A stretch of 64,000 bases of DNA from Prorocentrum cordatum (GCA_963575745.1 CAUYUJ010000758.1:336979-400978); one strand, 5' to 3'. Positions 10,039 through 21,472 are shown, numbered from the stretch's first letter. Notes: generated by a model from the letters alone, not told the origin. Program-made: numbers and translations.

Positions 10039-11010
10039 TCAACTGAAGAGCCCCAGGAGCGCTGCGATCTCAGGGCCATCTTTGAGGAGCATGGGTTTGC
10101 GAAGTTCGCAATCGGCACCACCCGGTGGCCTTTGAATCTCGGGGCCTCCATCTTCCCAGACCTCCTTCGCTATCCGGCGAACGAACGAGTCGATCTCCTG
10201 GGGCAACATGCCCAAATCCTTGGATTGACCTCCATCTGTCCAGACCTCCTTCTCGTCCGTCTCGCCGCGGGAGTCCATGGGTTGTCGAGGTTCATCCAAC
10301 TTCGTCCTCCGGCAAACGAGCGAGTGCAAAGCAAGGCCGATCGGGTTCCATTGGTTCAGTCGTGCTTCGATCTCCCGGGGCAACATTTCCACGCACTTCG
10401 GTTCGGGCATGGGTTTCCGAACTTCTCCATCGGAACTCGCCGGCTGCTTCCGAGCCTCGAGGCCCTCAACTTCCCGCGGACTTTTGCCGTCCAGCTTGGC
10501 TCGCCGGGGTACGGGCGAGTGCGAAGCGCTGCCAATCGAATTCCATATGCGCAGTTGTTCTTCTATCTCGTGGAACAGCTACGTCAAACGATTGGATTCG
10601 CCCGTGGTGGGCTGCTCCTGGGCCCGAGAGGGCGCAGGCGCTGAGGGGGACCGAGGCGGCTCAGCGAACACCCCTGGCAGCTCATCCCCCTGGGCCCCGC
10701 GGGGCGCAGGGGGAAGGGGGGGCCGAGCAAACTCTGCAAAATCCCCCGTTGCCTTTTGCCTGCCCCTCTCGCCGTCGCTGTTGCCCGCCAGGATGTCGGC
10801 GCCCATCTGCGCAACCTGTGGCGGCGGCCCCTGCGCTCTCTCTCTTTCCACCGACGTTGTCCAACAAACAGCGTGTCTCAGGGCGTGTGCAACCACCTGT
10901 TCACTAATTGCAACCCTGGCAAGCTGGCGTTTCCGGGCATGGGCGCGGCGGGCCCGTTCCTTGCGTCTTTGGCTCGTCGCGCCCGAGGTCGCACTCAAAT
11001 CTTTGACCGA
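10039..11010 (-). pseudogene. Unrecognised ORF with internal repeats, split by one in-frame TAG
   Basis: One register is open from about 11010 to the TGA at 10039 except for TAG at 10579-10581. Before the stop: arginine-rich (RRKERARRAHARKRQ), then P/A/G-rich. After it: about 180 residues with three related blocks, HEIEEQLRIWNSIGSASHS, PREIEARLNQWNPIGLALHS and a shorter PQEIDSFVRRIAKEV, separated by EVRKPM / ELRKPM motifs. The repeats are divergent and stay in frame, which argues that the sequence was under coding selection. No ATG lies at the 5' side of the frame, so an upstream exon or a lost start is likely. I cannot name a family. Confidence 0.5.
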
Positions 11011-11835
11011 AAATTAAAAATATGCGGCGCAAGAATTGTCCATCACCGAATCGCGACCCAGTCACGCAGAGAGGATCGCAAAGAGGTGGGGCGTTGGAAG
11101 AGCTGCAGGGGTTGCTGCGTTTTGTTGCCCTGGCCCCGGCCGAACAACCTGTGTGGGTGTCAGAGTCAGTAAATCGTGTGGGGTGGATGAGAATCTTTCC
11201 TCCGTCGGGGCTGAATTTGTTCGAGCTCCAACGCCGACTTGGAGGGAGAGGAGGAGGTGGAGGCTCGGCTCGGCTCGGAACCCTTGGGCGCGGCAAGACG
11301 GAAGTCTCGAGGCTGACTCGCACCTGGGCGTCGCTTCACGACAATCGAAAGAGGACTGGTCAATTGTCGTGGCCGCCATGGCCTGTTGGGCGCCGCCCGC
11401 GCGGCCGATTGGCGCGCAGCCTGGCGGGCGCCCCCCGCGCGGGGGCCAGCTCGCGGATCCGTCACTCCCGACCCACCCTCCTACCTCCCGCCCGTCCCAT
11501 CCGCGAGCCGTTCCCTGTGGGCACCGCTATTGCTGGCACACGCCGCCCCGACCTCCCTCGAAGAAATGAACTCCAGCGCAGGGGGTCGGGATGCACTGTC
11601 CGAGGTACGCCTTAAAACATTGGGTTCGGAGGCGACCGACACGGGCTGGCTCGGAACTGCAGCGCCCCCGCCTCCCGCTCCTCTCCTTCTACGCGCACGG
11701 CGGGTCGGGCTCGGCGCTTGGGCAGCAGACGTGGGCATGAGCGGCGATGCGTACTCCGTCGCCGCTCTGGGGGCGGACAAAACTGCAGGGCTGACAATGC
11801 CCCTCGCTATCAAGGATGCCGGCCTCTCACTGATG
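11011..11835. other. No gene seen
   Basis: GC-rich mixed sequence with short overlapping frames on both strands, none with convincing protein character, and no tandem repeats apart from a short GGCTC run (11263-11278). Confidence 0.4.
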
Positions 11836-11839
11836 GCCA

Positions 11840-12543
11840 TCAAAGCTGATTGAGAGCCTGGAGCAAGTCGCCAGCCTCTCGCTCCAAGGGGCCCCTCGGC
11901 GCGGGACCGTGCACCGCCTCCGCCTTCTCCACCTTCGAGGGGTCGTCCACAAGAACCGGGTACAGAGAGTTGGCGGACGGCGCCCTCGAGTTCAGCACGA
12001 ACGACAGGACCCCCTTGGCGTCCTCTCCCGTGGCCCTCGCCTTGCGGTACTTGCAGTGGAGGACCTCCTCCGCGATCTCCTGGGGCTTCTTGGCGACGAT
12101 GACCTGCTGCCAGTACTCCAGGGAGATCTTGTGCCCGTCTGCGTTCGCCCCCCCCCCCCCCCCCGACGCAGTGATCCCCATGCTGCGCTTGCGGCGCCGA
12201 AGAGGTGGGCGTGGGGCGGCCCGCGGGCCTTGAAGCCGACCGACTCCCCGCCCGCGACCCTCTCGCGGAGCCTCTTGCTCTCGCCGTCGTAGTCGATGCC
12301 GCTCTTGCGGCGCGCCTGCCCCAGTCTGCCCTCGGCCTCGCTGATGAACATCGTGGTGTAGCACGCGCTCTCGAGCTGCGCTGCCTGTCGGGCCGCGGCG
12401 AGGGCGAGCTTCGCGATGATGGCCAGCTGCTGGTCGGCCTTCTCCTTGGGGTTGCCTGCCTTGCCCCGCTTCGGGCGCAGCGCCGATGCAGGGGGCGAGG
12501 CCGCCCTCGCCATCCGAGAGGGCATCGCCACGTCCGGGGTCAT
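11840..12543 (-). pseudogene. Unrecognised protein, frame broken at a 16-C homopolymer
   Basis: From the ATG at 12541-12543 (MTPDVAMPSRMARAASPP) a frame runs through KEKADQQLAIIAKLALAAA, ACYTTMFISEAEGRLGQA and GFKARGPPHAHLFGAA. The downstream half is in another register: ANADGHKISLEYWQQVIVA, EEVLHCKYRKARATGE, GVLSFVLNSRAPSANSLYP, ending at 11840. The switch coincides with 16 consecutive C at 12149-12164. Both halves look like real protein, so either the homopolymer length is miscalled or the gene is freshly broken. I recognise no domain. The flanking LINEs make an element-related origin possible. Confidence 0.5.
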
Positions 12544-12677
12544 GGCGGAGACGCTGTCGCGCGAGGAAACACGCCCCCGAGGAAACCGACCAGGGAAGAT
12601 GAGCCCGAATATGGCTACAGAGGTCGTTGTAGTTGGCCGACTCGCACGAACAAATGCGGCGCCCAAGATCCCTCGGT

Positions 12678-13526
12678 TCAGCTCTGGTCGCAAATGCCCT
12701 CGGCCCTCTCGTGCCAGAGTGCCCCCCTGAATATCGAGCCCTCGAGGCGTCGATGGGCCGTTTGCCTATTCCAGAGAACCTTCCTACGCGCAATGCATTC
12801 GTTGGGCGGGCAAAGCAGTGCAGCTAAAATATAAACGACGTGCCCGTGCCTCAAGTGCTCAGTGAGGACCCGCTTCGTGCAGGAAGAAGCGCCACATTGC
12901 GCCCCCCCCTGTCGCCCAGGAGCACACGTACGGGGCAGCAGGGTCGGGGGAGGGGTCGAGCCCACCAGGGGCCCCAGGGTCCGAGACGCCGCGAACTGGG
13001 CCAAGGGGCGCAATCGTGGCCGTGAAATGGTGACTGCGCAGACGTCTGAAATCGAGGCGAACGAAATCCCCAGGTAATGCTTTATCTTCGATAAGGAGCC
13101 AGGGGCAGTCAGCAACTCGCAGATGCACATCCCTGTCATCGGGCATGACTTCGATCGCGGCTCGAGCGTCATCCTGGATGCGTTTGGCCAGGGGCTCGCA
13201 AGCTGACCAAGGCCATCAGCTGTGCACGGCCGCTTCTCCGCAGGTTCAAAAACAAGGGCCCCAAAGAGCACGGCCAGAACGCGCGCGTGCGCCCGAGTCC
13301 GAGCGGCCCAAGATTGATGCCAGACTCGCCTACGAATTCGGACCTGCGTTTCGCAGGGCACTAGTTCCCAAGAGGCTAGAATCTCTAGGGAACACATGCG
13401 GTCAGTGACCTCCCCTTGTTCGTTGCGTTCGCACGCAGCTCCATGCGTGGCGACCTTGCAGAAGGAGGCGAGACAGTGGTCCAGGAGCGAGAGTTGACGG
13501 GCAAGTTGACGGGGGCTGAGCAACAA
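12678..13526 (-). pseudogene. LINE B post-RT region
   Basis: The register opposite the RT end gives LSLLDHCLASFCKVATHGAA, then VTDRMCSLEILASWELVPCE and RIRRRVWHQSWAARTRAHAR, the tryptophan/arginine-rich post-RT region of dinoflagellate LINEs. After about 13200 the composition degrades and the remaining frame to 12678 is probably not element protein. No RNase H motif is seen. Confidence 0.55.
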
Positions 13527-14386
13527 AAAACCTCAAGTGCCGACAGGAGGGTGTTTTGCACTAAACCGATCACTACCGTGCGCCGCCAGCGTCGCGGCGC
13601 GCTGGCAGACCAAAAGCCTGCCATGGCGCAGAAAGCGGCACGGGCGGTCACCATCCTACGCTCCACCCCGATCGCCGCTGAGGCGTCCTGCGTGACGATC
13701 GGCCCCAAGTACCTCGTCGCCTCCTCGGCTCGTCCGTCCATTCGGCCCCGTGCGATGGCATGCTGGAGCCAACGCTTGCACTGCGAGCCCGCCCCCTGGA
13801 TCATGAAGCACGCCACCTGCTTGTCACGATTCTGCGCCAACCCATGCTGCAAGAGGCACTCGTCCAGGATGTCGTCGCTGCGCTTCATCCTCCTGAGGGC
13901 CTCGTCCATGTCGCGGCCGACCTCCAGGGGTATGACGCGGCACATGTCGCCGGCGTACTTGGACAGCGAGACGTCGATCGTGAAATCCTCGACCCCCCCG
14001 CGCAGCGGTCCCGTGACCCCCTCCGGCGTCAGCTGCCGGGGCCACTTGTCCACGGGGGCGACAAAGGCCGCCGCGGACGCCTGCGCCACGAACGGGCCCC
14101 CCATGAGTCCACCCTCGCCCGTCTCCAGGAAGAGGGCCCCGTCGCTCGCGCCCACCTCCGCGACTGACAGGCGGCGCCTGTCGCGGCAGAGCTTCTGGTT
14201 CTGCGGCTCCACCACGCCCTCGTCGAGGATGGCCTCATCGAACCTGCCCCAGGACACGCTGCCGAAGGCGTTCGCCATATCCTTCAGGGCTGCCACCCAC
14301 GACCACCCCGACTGCTTCAGGCGCCAGGCCAGCACCTGAGTCGCCAACAGAGCGCCCTCCCTGCGTCGGTGGGGGGGCGAACCCAT
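13385..14386 (-). pseudogene. LINE B RT palm with degenerate catalytic motif YAGD
   Basis: Residues about 32-44 read AALKDMANAFGSV: motif A, with the Asp kept but Asn in place of the usual Lys. GGLMGGPFVAQASAAAF (about 92-108) is motif B. SLSKYAGDMCRVI (about 141-153) is motif C, with the first of the two catalytic aspartates changed to glycine (YADD to YAGD). That change alone should abolish polymerase activity. The thumb follows (KRSDDILDECLLQHGLAQN). The frame then drifts after about 13520. Confidence 0.75.
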
Positions 14387-14831
14387 GATCCTGCGGGGCC
14401 AGCTGCGCCTTGAGCTTGCGCGCGAAATAGCCCTTCCCCACAGCAGGGAGAGAGTGAATAACTCGCCTTCCCTTCATGCCAGGCTTGCCATTCTTGGCGG
14501 GTCCGATACCCATTCTGCGGCGCCAGTACAGGGGCGTCTTCTCCGTGCGCCTGATCAGCGTCAGCGCGCGCAGGAGGGCCTCGTCGAACAGCTGCATCCC
14601 CTGCGCCGTCCTCTCGAAGCCCGCGCCATGAGGAAGATGATCCATGGCCCTGTCGGGCCAGAGGCAGGGATCCCAGAGTTCCAGCGCCGCCGCACCAGTT
14701 GGAACTGCGCGCCTCTTCTTGGCGCGACGGGCGTAGCGCCTCAGCTCCTTGAAGTCCTCCTGTGCGCAACTGATGTCCGTGGAGTCCGCGGGCGGGGCAG
14801 GGGGGGGGTGCCTGTTCTGCTTGCGAGCCAT
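14235..14831 (-). pseudogene. LINE B linker and RT fingers
   Basis: The stretch TEKTPLYWRRRMGIGPAKNG then RRVIHSLPAVGKGYFARKLK matches the RT finger motifs (K..GK....RVI), followed by QDHGFAPP. From about 14370 the RT continues in another register at a run of seven G. The upstream part is a charged helical linker (DFKELRRYARRAKKRRAV). Confidence 0.7.
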
Positions 14832-15194
14832 TCACTCCAACCAATTTCGTGTGCCCTCATGCGCCCCTGGGCGCCTGGCCTCCCCCAAGCCTCGACCCAC
14901 TCCGGCCGTGGCAGCGGGGGGGGCCAAGGCGGCGTCCGTCTCGTCGCTTCGCGCCCAGTCGGCAATGTCCGAGTAGCCGTGAAAGACGCATCGCCTCGGC
15001 CATATCCCTCCTCTCCCAGGCCTCATGTACCTCCTCCTGGAGCTGGTTCTTCTCTGCGATCCTGCGGGCACGGTGCTCCGACTTCAGCTCGGCCGAGAGT
15101 CTTGGGCGCCACCTCCAGCTCCCGAATTCGATCCTGATTTGCATCCAATCGTTCTTGTCGAAGTCGGGGGCGTTCCTGGAGGAGTTCGCGTCGA

Positions 15195-16325
15195 CTAGCA
15201 CATCGCTGGCTGCGCGCATCTCCTCCAGGTGTTCCCACGAAGTGCGCGGCTCCCGACGCCGTGAGGATGCTCTCCAGCTCCTCCCAGATCGCGTCGGGGG
15301 TACCCTCCATCATACATCCGTCGATATATATATTCACTCCTCTCCCGAATCCGCCGCATAACATCCTCCAAGAACTCCTTCCCCTTCCGTGGCGGACAGC
15401 CTGCATCAACCTCGTGGAGTCCAGGCGCGGTGGGGGCATCGGCGGCAGGGCCCAGGCATACTTCTCGTACGCTAGCTCGAGCAGGAGGGGGAGGTGGCCC
15501 CTCGGCGGCGCCCCTGGCAACACTTGCCACTGTGCTCCCAAGCCGTGCAGGACGTGACAGCGCAGCACGCGGGGCAGCCAATCCTGCGGGATGAAAAATG
15601 ATCGATGACCGAGCCCGAGGATGGTGTCCTGGTCGTGTAGAATGTGTACTCAACCTTGTCCGCGAAGGTGGACGGGGCGGCCATGTGCTGGGCGTCCAGT
15701 AAGCCCCCACCACCTCTCCAGCAGCTCGCCGCTGCTCACGGCAACGCAGGTGCCCAAGAGCCTGGGACGGCGGTGTGGACCATCCCCCCACCTGCTTCTG
15801 GATCCCCAACTCGTCGTTGAGGTCGGCGTAAAAAATTGGCAACGTCCTCGTAGGCGCCCCCTGAACTATCCGTTGCCACCGCTCTCTCAGCAGCCGCGCG
15901 GTATGAAGATAGCGGCTGACCTGGATGCGCTCCCTCGGCTGCGGCGGGAGGTAGATGACCCCGACGAGGATGTCGAGGCAGCCCTTGCGAGTCCGAGCCG
16001 CGAGGGCCCGCCCTCCCGCACCATGTGGCGACACCCACGTTCGGACAACGTGACAGCCGCGGAATGTTTCCCCCAGGGCGATGGCGCACCCGGCGCTGCG
16101 GTTGGTGTACGCCCCCTTGGTGTACGGCGCCTCCAGCACGAGCCGTCCTTCGCATCGACGGCGGAGCACTCCCTCTCCTCCAGAGTGGCACTGCACCTTG
16201 GTGCCCGCGAGGAGGAGCGCGTCCGCAGCCCGACAGCCAATCAGCAGCTCCGAGAGCCGAGCTCCAACAGCGTGGACCGGGTTGAACGCCAGGAGGCGGA
16301 GGGTCGACCTCAGCACTGGCGCCAT
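15195..16325 (-). pseudogene. LINE B endonuclease domain
   Basis: The frame opens MAPVLRSTLRLLAFNPVHAV and gives YTNRSAGCAIALG, CLDILVGVIYLPP and LPIFYADLNDELG, which corresponds to the GDxND motif with Y-A in place of the usual glycine. The C-terminal third sits in a second register at about 15684-15420: FADKVEYTFYTTRTPSSGSV, the IDHF motif, then RGHLPLLLEL, equivalent to the terminal SDHxPV motif with Ser-Asp changed to Arg-Gly. The catalytic Glu region reads LLLAGTKVQ with no clear Glu. The nuclease is therefore degenerate at several active-site positions. Confidence 0.7.
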
Positions 16326-16362
16326 GGCGGCTCGCGCAGGTCCTGTGGGAGGGCGACCTGCA

Positions 16363-18339
16363 TCAACTCTGCCTCGGTGCGAGGTGCCCCCAGTTCCTCC
16401 AAACAGGCCAGAACCAGAGGGGCTGGAGGAGGAGTAGGAGGAGGAAGAGGTTCACTGCCCTTAGAGGGAAGAGGGTCAGGGGGGAGAAAGGAAAATTGGG
16501 GTGGGTGCGCCCTTCAGACGAGATCTTTTTGTTCCCGCCCGAGGCTGTGACCCACCTCGGGCGGGCCCAGCCGACAGGGCCCCCCGCCCCCCCAGAAACT
16601 TGCACTTCAGCCTCTGGGTCCGCGGCACTCGCCGCCCTGGCGTGGGCAGAGGCTCGATCGAGGAGCATCTGCCGACCACGCTCATGCCCCTCCTCTCTGG
16701 AGCTGAAACCAAAAGCGAGCAGCACGGAATCCAAGCCGAGGCGCGAGGCCTCGGCCTGCCACGAAAAAGGGGCCACCCTCGGCGCACTTGGAGCCGCGGC
16801 CGCCCCTCCAGGGGCCTCCCCGAAACGCCGGGAGAAACGGCCCCTGGTCACCACGGGCGGGGCCTCCGAGGGCCCGAGCGCCACGAGAGGGTGCCCCACA
16901 GGATGAAAACCTTCTTTCAACCTCCGACGGACAGTGCACGCTGACCCACCCGAGAGCTTCACGGGCCCCTTGCAGACACCTGCAAGACCACGCCGCAACG
17001 GGGTGGCCGCAAATAGCCAACACGACGGGCAAAAAGAAAAGATCGGGGAGCCATTGGGCACGGAGCTCCGCACCGCGCCGTGCCCCTTCACCCTCCAGGG
17101 TTGAACGCCCTTGCCTAGAAGCCAGTCGGGGTCTTCTGAGGCGGGCCCAGGAGGCGCGGACGCAGCAGCACAAGCAGGAGGCGCAGGAGGAGGGGGGACC
17201 ACGTCGATGGACTCCGCCTCAGGGACCTCTGGGGCCGACAAACCGCGGTAGTGCCACAGCCCCAGGTCGCTTTTCCTGAGGTACACGGCCCTGGCATTGT
17301 CCCGAAATTCAAACGAGGCCATCGAGGCCGCAAGCTGGGCCGAAAACTTGGTCGCGAGCTTGGCAAACGACTGGCACCCTTCTACCAGCTCTAAGTCACA
17401 GACGGCGGCACTGGCATAGGCCGCCCCACACCTGGCGACCCCTTCTGCAGCATTGTTGCCGTTTCTGTCGAGAGGCGAAATCAGGCCCCTCTCTACGCTG
17501 GCGGCCGACGTGTGGGCCTTGACGTGCCCCATCGGCCGAGCACGGATATCTTCGCGCACATGCCCCCGCCTCCACAGGTGGGCCCGCGGGTTGCACACTG
17601 AAGTTGTTAATTTAGACGACTGGCAGCCACTTAGTGTACTCTTGCAGTCTGCCCGCCCAGTGAGCCGACCCAAAACATTCTGGGCGCGCATCAGCGTGGA
17701 AAAGTCCTCGCCAACTCTGGCCGCGCCCAAGATGCCGATGTCAGGCGGCACTGCTTTAAACATCGCTCCAACGTAGCACCTGTCGGAGTCATGTAGCACC
17801 ACTCTCCAGCCTGCACCTCTGCGGGGCGGGTGGTGCTGGTCCAGCCCCGCCCCATCAGTGAAGACGTACCCTCCTTCTATGACGACTAGCAGCTGGAGGG
17901 CGCCGTGCATCTGCCTCATTCTGTCGACCGACCTGGCCAACTCCGTGGGCATGCTGCCCCATTGAAAGGCATCGTGCGCGGGGCAGGCATAGCAACGGTG
18001 AACCATGGTTCCCCGGGTTCCTTCGCAACGTTTGCACACCTCTGGGAGATCTAGTAGGGGCCTCCAGCACCCGTCGGAGACCCAGGCGTCGTCCCGCAGG
18101 CCTAGCGCTCGGACGTCCGAGGCGCGCCTAGCCGCGAACGAAAACAGAGCTGCAGTGCAGGCAGGCGAGCATAATCGTTGATCCCAGTCGATCCCCCGAC
18201 CGTCCGACGCATCCCCCCCCCCCCCCCCCCCAGATCTCTGTGAGCTGACTCTCGGCTGGCAGCCAACTGCGGGGGCAGCTCTGCCGCCCAGGCAGGCGCA
18301 AGTGCACTGGTATTGGCCAGCGCTCCCGCCTTGTCCCAC
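16363..18339 (-). pseudogene. LINE C zinc knuckle and RNase H domain
   Basis: Residues 101-119 read VCKRCEGTRGTMVHRCYAC, the CxxC...H....C knuckle that follows the RT in LINEs. RNase H follows: YVFTDGAGLDQ (Asp162), AARVGEDFSTL (Glu211), GRADCKSTLSG (Asp231), and GHVKAHTS with DRNGNNAAEGVA for the final His/Asn/acidic motif, where the usual Asp is Glu. The tail has FCPSCW and LKEGFHPVGHP, a small cysteine motif. RNase H would remove template RNA after first-strand synthesis. The last ~130 residues over 16363-16750 are low-confidence. Confidence 0.75.
18213..18231 (+). repeat. Homopolymer C19
   Basis: Nineteen consecutive C, exactly at the junction where the RT core of LINE C is missing. Confidence 0.95.
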
Positions 18340-18683
18340 GAGATCGGCCGCTTGCGTGCCTGCACATCGGCAGCAACAACGTTAAAGGCCCTAGCCACAT
18401 GCCCAGACACCGCGGCCTCGCCCCCAATGTGAGCGATGCGCCCGCCCCTGAGCACTGAAGACTGAGCGAAATTCTGCCAGGCCTGCCTGGCCTGGGACGC
18501 TTGACTGGCTAGCCTGGTACCTACTTCCTTGGCAGTGGCGGCAACGAGGTCTGGGCACCTGTCGGGATCCTGCCGACCTTCCAGCAGTTCACGACCAGCG
18601 ATGGCGCTTAGCCCTTCGGCCTCCGCCGACAACAAACAGGGACTGACCTGATCGAGCGCCCTCCAGAGCCTCCCCCAAGTCAC
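18240..18683 (-). pseudogene. LINE C linker between endonuclease and RT position
   Basis: Helical, alanine-rich segment: SAEAEGLSAIAGRELLEG, QASQARQAWQNFAQSSVLRG and SGHVARAFNVVAADVQARKR. The pattern AW..F..S...GG...H is the usual pre-RT linker of these LINEs. The reading ends at the homopolymer 18213-18231, after which the zinc-knuckle/RNase H section starts, in a different register and without RT. Confidence 0.55.
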
Positions 18684-20373
18684 CCCCTGTCCGACGCCCT
18701 TTCATATTGGTCAGCCCTGGCAGCTGCGTCAGCACTCGTCTGAGCTGGCGCCGCTTCGCCGAGCTGGCCGTCGAGCGACGCGCAAACTCGCTGCCCCAGG
18801 CTGCGCGGGGCGGCATCGGTTGAAACTGGCATCCCTGCGCACGGCCTGGAAGCTTGGCCACGTCCCCTGCTGGGATCTGGCGCGGGCTGATCAAGAAGAA
18901 CTGTGCAGCTTTAGACCATTCCTTAGCCGCCTCCAGGGGCCTCGGAGGGAGGGGCCCAGCTACCCAATACCAAACGCTGCCTGAACGATCGGCCCCTGGG
19001 ACCATCGATCCGTCTGGATCGGTGGGAGGGTCGGGCGGAAAACCACAGGGCACAAAACGCAGCCACACTTTTGCAAGGCCTAATAGGCCTTTGAGCTCCA
19101 GGGAAACCGCAGCGCGTGGGCCCCTGGGCGTGCCCAGAAGCGCCTGGGCTCTAAAAACACATGGGCGGAGACACTGCCAGCTCAAAAGGAAGCCAAAGAC
19201 ATTGTCATTGCAAGTGTCGTCCTCGAGCTCAACAGACTGCGCATGCCGACGGCCTGGCCAGTCAGAGGCAACGATCTCGCCCCCGGTAATGTTCCAGTCG
19301 CCGCCGACCGCCGCAGGCCACTCCAATGCGTCAATGAACTCGCCCGAGATTGCCAGCAAGTCCTGGTTGGTCGGGCCCGGGCCTTCGTTCGCCCCCAGGT
19401 AGGCCGAGACGAACGCAAACTGGACATCCGACGTCACTGAAGCCAGCTGGGCGACCAAGCGAAGCCTCACTCTCTCGGGGGAATCCTCCTCCAAGGACCT
19501 GGCCCCGACCGAGGCCCGCGACCGTGTGGCCGCTTCTTCTGAGAGCTCCAGGGCCCCTTCGCCTGTGACCGCGGCCGCCCCAGCGTGCATCGTGAAGCCC
19601 GCCTTGCCTGCCCTCGAGGTTGGGGGCGCCGCTCTCCCCTGCTGCAAACGCGTCTCCTGAAAACGCAAGTTGTGAACCTCACGCTTCACCTCGTGGTGCA
19701 TCCTCTCCATGGCCGCCTGAGCCGTCGAACAAGCGTTGCCACTGTACGTAATCAGCGTGAGCGTGTCGTCGTTGAGAGCGCCCATGACCTTGGCCCCCCT
19801 GTCTTGAGTGCAAGGTGGCTGAGCAGCGCCCCCAGTCACGATATCTGCCTGAGCCAAGAGCTTTCCACCATCATTCCCCACGGCGACGGATGACTTCCCC
19901 GTGGACAGGGCGCCCAGCAGGGGAGGGTCACAACCTGCCCCTGCGGGGTCTCTCGTGCTCAGGCTCGCGTTCTCGCCAGTCGAGGCTCCCCGATGGTCGG
20001 TACCCTCAACCTCAGTTGCCGCTGGGGCTGGAGGCGAGCAGTGCGTGCCATCGGGGCCGGCCGCGTGACGACGAATGAGCCCCTCTGGGGCGCCTCCATG
20101 TCGCTCATGTGGCTGGGCCTCTCCAGTGGCCAGCGGCGCGGCGGCGGCGGGTCCCCGGGATGCTGGGGCCTCCGCGGCGGCGGCGCTCGCGCTGGCCGAG
20201 GGAGAGGCCTCTGCCCCTCCGCGTCGCTCATGTGGCTGGGCCCCCCTCAGGTACCAGAGGCGCGGCGGCGGCGGTCCCCCAGGCTGCTGGGGTCTCCGCG
20301 GCGGCGGCGTCGCTGCTGGCCCCGATGGGGGCCTGTGCCCCAGCAGCCGCAGCAGAAGGCGCCCACGATCCAC
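18589..20373 (-). pseudogene. LINE C endonuclease with P/A-rich leader
   Basis: The first 190 residues are P/A/G-rich with a roughly 123-bp direct repeat (QPHERRGGA / QPHERHGGA; DNA 20101-20330). The endonuclease follows: TLTLITYSGNACSTAQ, HNLRFQETRLQQG (catalytic Glu near residue 240), VQFAFVSAYLGANEG and AAVGGDWNITGG (GGDxN near residue 357). The C-terminal part (FGFLLSWQCLRPCVF, GLAKVWLRFVPCGFPPD) lacks a clear DHxPV motif. The downstream basic helix KRRQLRRVLTQLPGL starts the linker. The central active-site residues are kept. Confidence 0.7.
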
Positions 20374-20687
20374 TCGTGCCAGTAGCCTTGGAGCGGGTAG
20401 CCGAACGGGTTGTCCATGTGGGCGCGGGGGCTCGACGGTCGGGGGCTGAATCCCCTGCCCCCGCGCCTTTCGGCGGCCTCTCCATGGCCGCAGGCACTGG
20501 CTGTAGGTGCCAACGGCCAGCCAGCAACCGCTCGTCTAGGCCAGCTGCAGCTGCGACAGGGAACTTCAGGCCTGGCCAATCTAGGTCTTCAGGATTCGAA
20601 GCCCAGGATGTTGGCAACACGTCCAGCGGCGGGCAGCCTCTCGGCCGCACTGGCTGAGCGCCCTCAGAACGGTAGGGCTGGGCCCTC

Positions 20688-21370
20688 TCAGGCAACGGCG
20701 CCTGCGGGGGCCCCTGCCTGCTCCAACTTGGCCTTACTGTCCCGAGCACGAGTCCGAACATCAGGCACCACTGTGGGCATCTCCGCCGAGGGGTCCGCCT
20801 GCGACCGTGGCGCCTGGGCGGTGCCCTGCCCACGGCCAGAGGCAGCCGCTGCCTCACCTGCCGACCCGCTCGCGGTGCCATCCTCGGTCTTGCGCTTCTT
20901 CGTGAGCCTGGAGCACAAGGCGGCGTGCTCGGCTTTGAGTTTCTCGAAGTGCTCCTTTGCCTGTGCGAAGAGCGATTTTGCATTGTCTGCAATGAGCGAC
21001 TCCAGTTGCTGCTTGCGCTGCTGGAGTTCTTGCTTGTCTGTGTCTGACAGCTCATACTCCTCGTCACCCACCTCGAACAGGTTCCCACAATCGATCCTGA
21101 AAGAGCCGTCCAGGAGCGAGTCCAAACGCGCACCTGCAGACGCGGCAGCCTCGGCGTCGGCTGCCTGCTGGGAGTGCTCGGAGAGCCTGAGTTTGAGCCC
21201 TGCAATCTGGGCGTCGTAGGAGTCCAACTCGTCGCTGAGGTCCTGGATCTTCTGCCTCTGCCGAACCATACTCTTCTCCCACTTGTCGACCAGGTCGAGT
21301 TCTTTCTCCATCCGCTTGACATGGGCGTCCCTCTCTTCAACCAACCTGTAAAATTGTTTCTCGGGCGGGA
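20688..21370 (-). pseudogene. LINE C ORF1-like coiled-coil protein
   Basis: After a (CCT)n-coded serine run the frame gives EKQFYRLVEERDAHVKRMEK, KWEKSMVRQRQKIQDLSDEL, DAQIAGLKLRLSEHSQQAAD and ELQQRKQQLESLIADNAKSL: about 150 residues of near-continuous heptads. It ends in a basic KKRKTEDG segment and a low-complexity tail. This is the coiled-coil half of a LINE ORF1; no zinc motif is found. The downstream spacer continues in a neighbouring register, so at least one indel separates it from ORF2. Confidence 0.6.
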
Positions 21371-21375
21371 GCGCG

Positions 21376-21472
21376 GGGGAGGAGGAGGAGGAGGATGAGG
21401 AGGAGGAGGAGGAGGCGGAGGAGGAGGAGGAGGACGAGGAGGAGGAGGAAGAGGACGAAGAGCAGGCAGAGC
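21376..21472 (+). repeat. (GGA)n tract upstream of LINE C ORF1
   Basis: GGA with GAC/GAT variants; on the minus strand a (CCT)n pyrimidine tract. Confidence 0.95.

Larger units (their letters stand above)
12678..16330 (-). mobile_element. LINE-like non-LTR retrotransposon B, multiply frameshifted
   Basis: On the minus strand: endonuclease (about 16325-15450), linker (15450-14850), RT (14830-13400) and post-RT basic domain (13526-about 13150). No ORF1 is recognisable upstream; a short CTC tract and the end of LINE C adjoin. At least four changes of register and a damaged catalytic motif show that it is dead. The 3' limit is uncertain because no A-rich tail or target duplication is visible. 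Confidence 0.75.
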
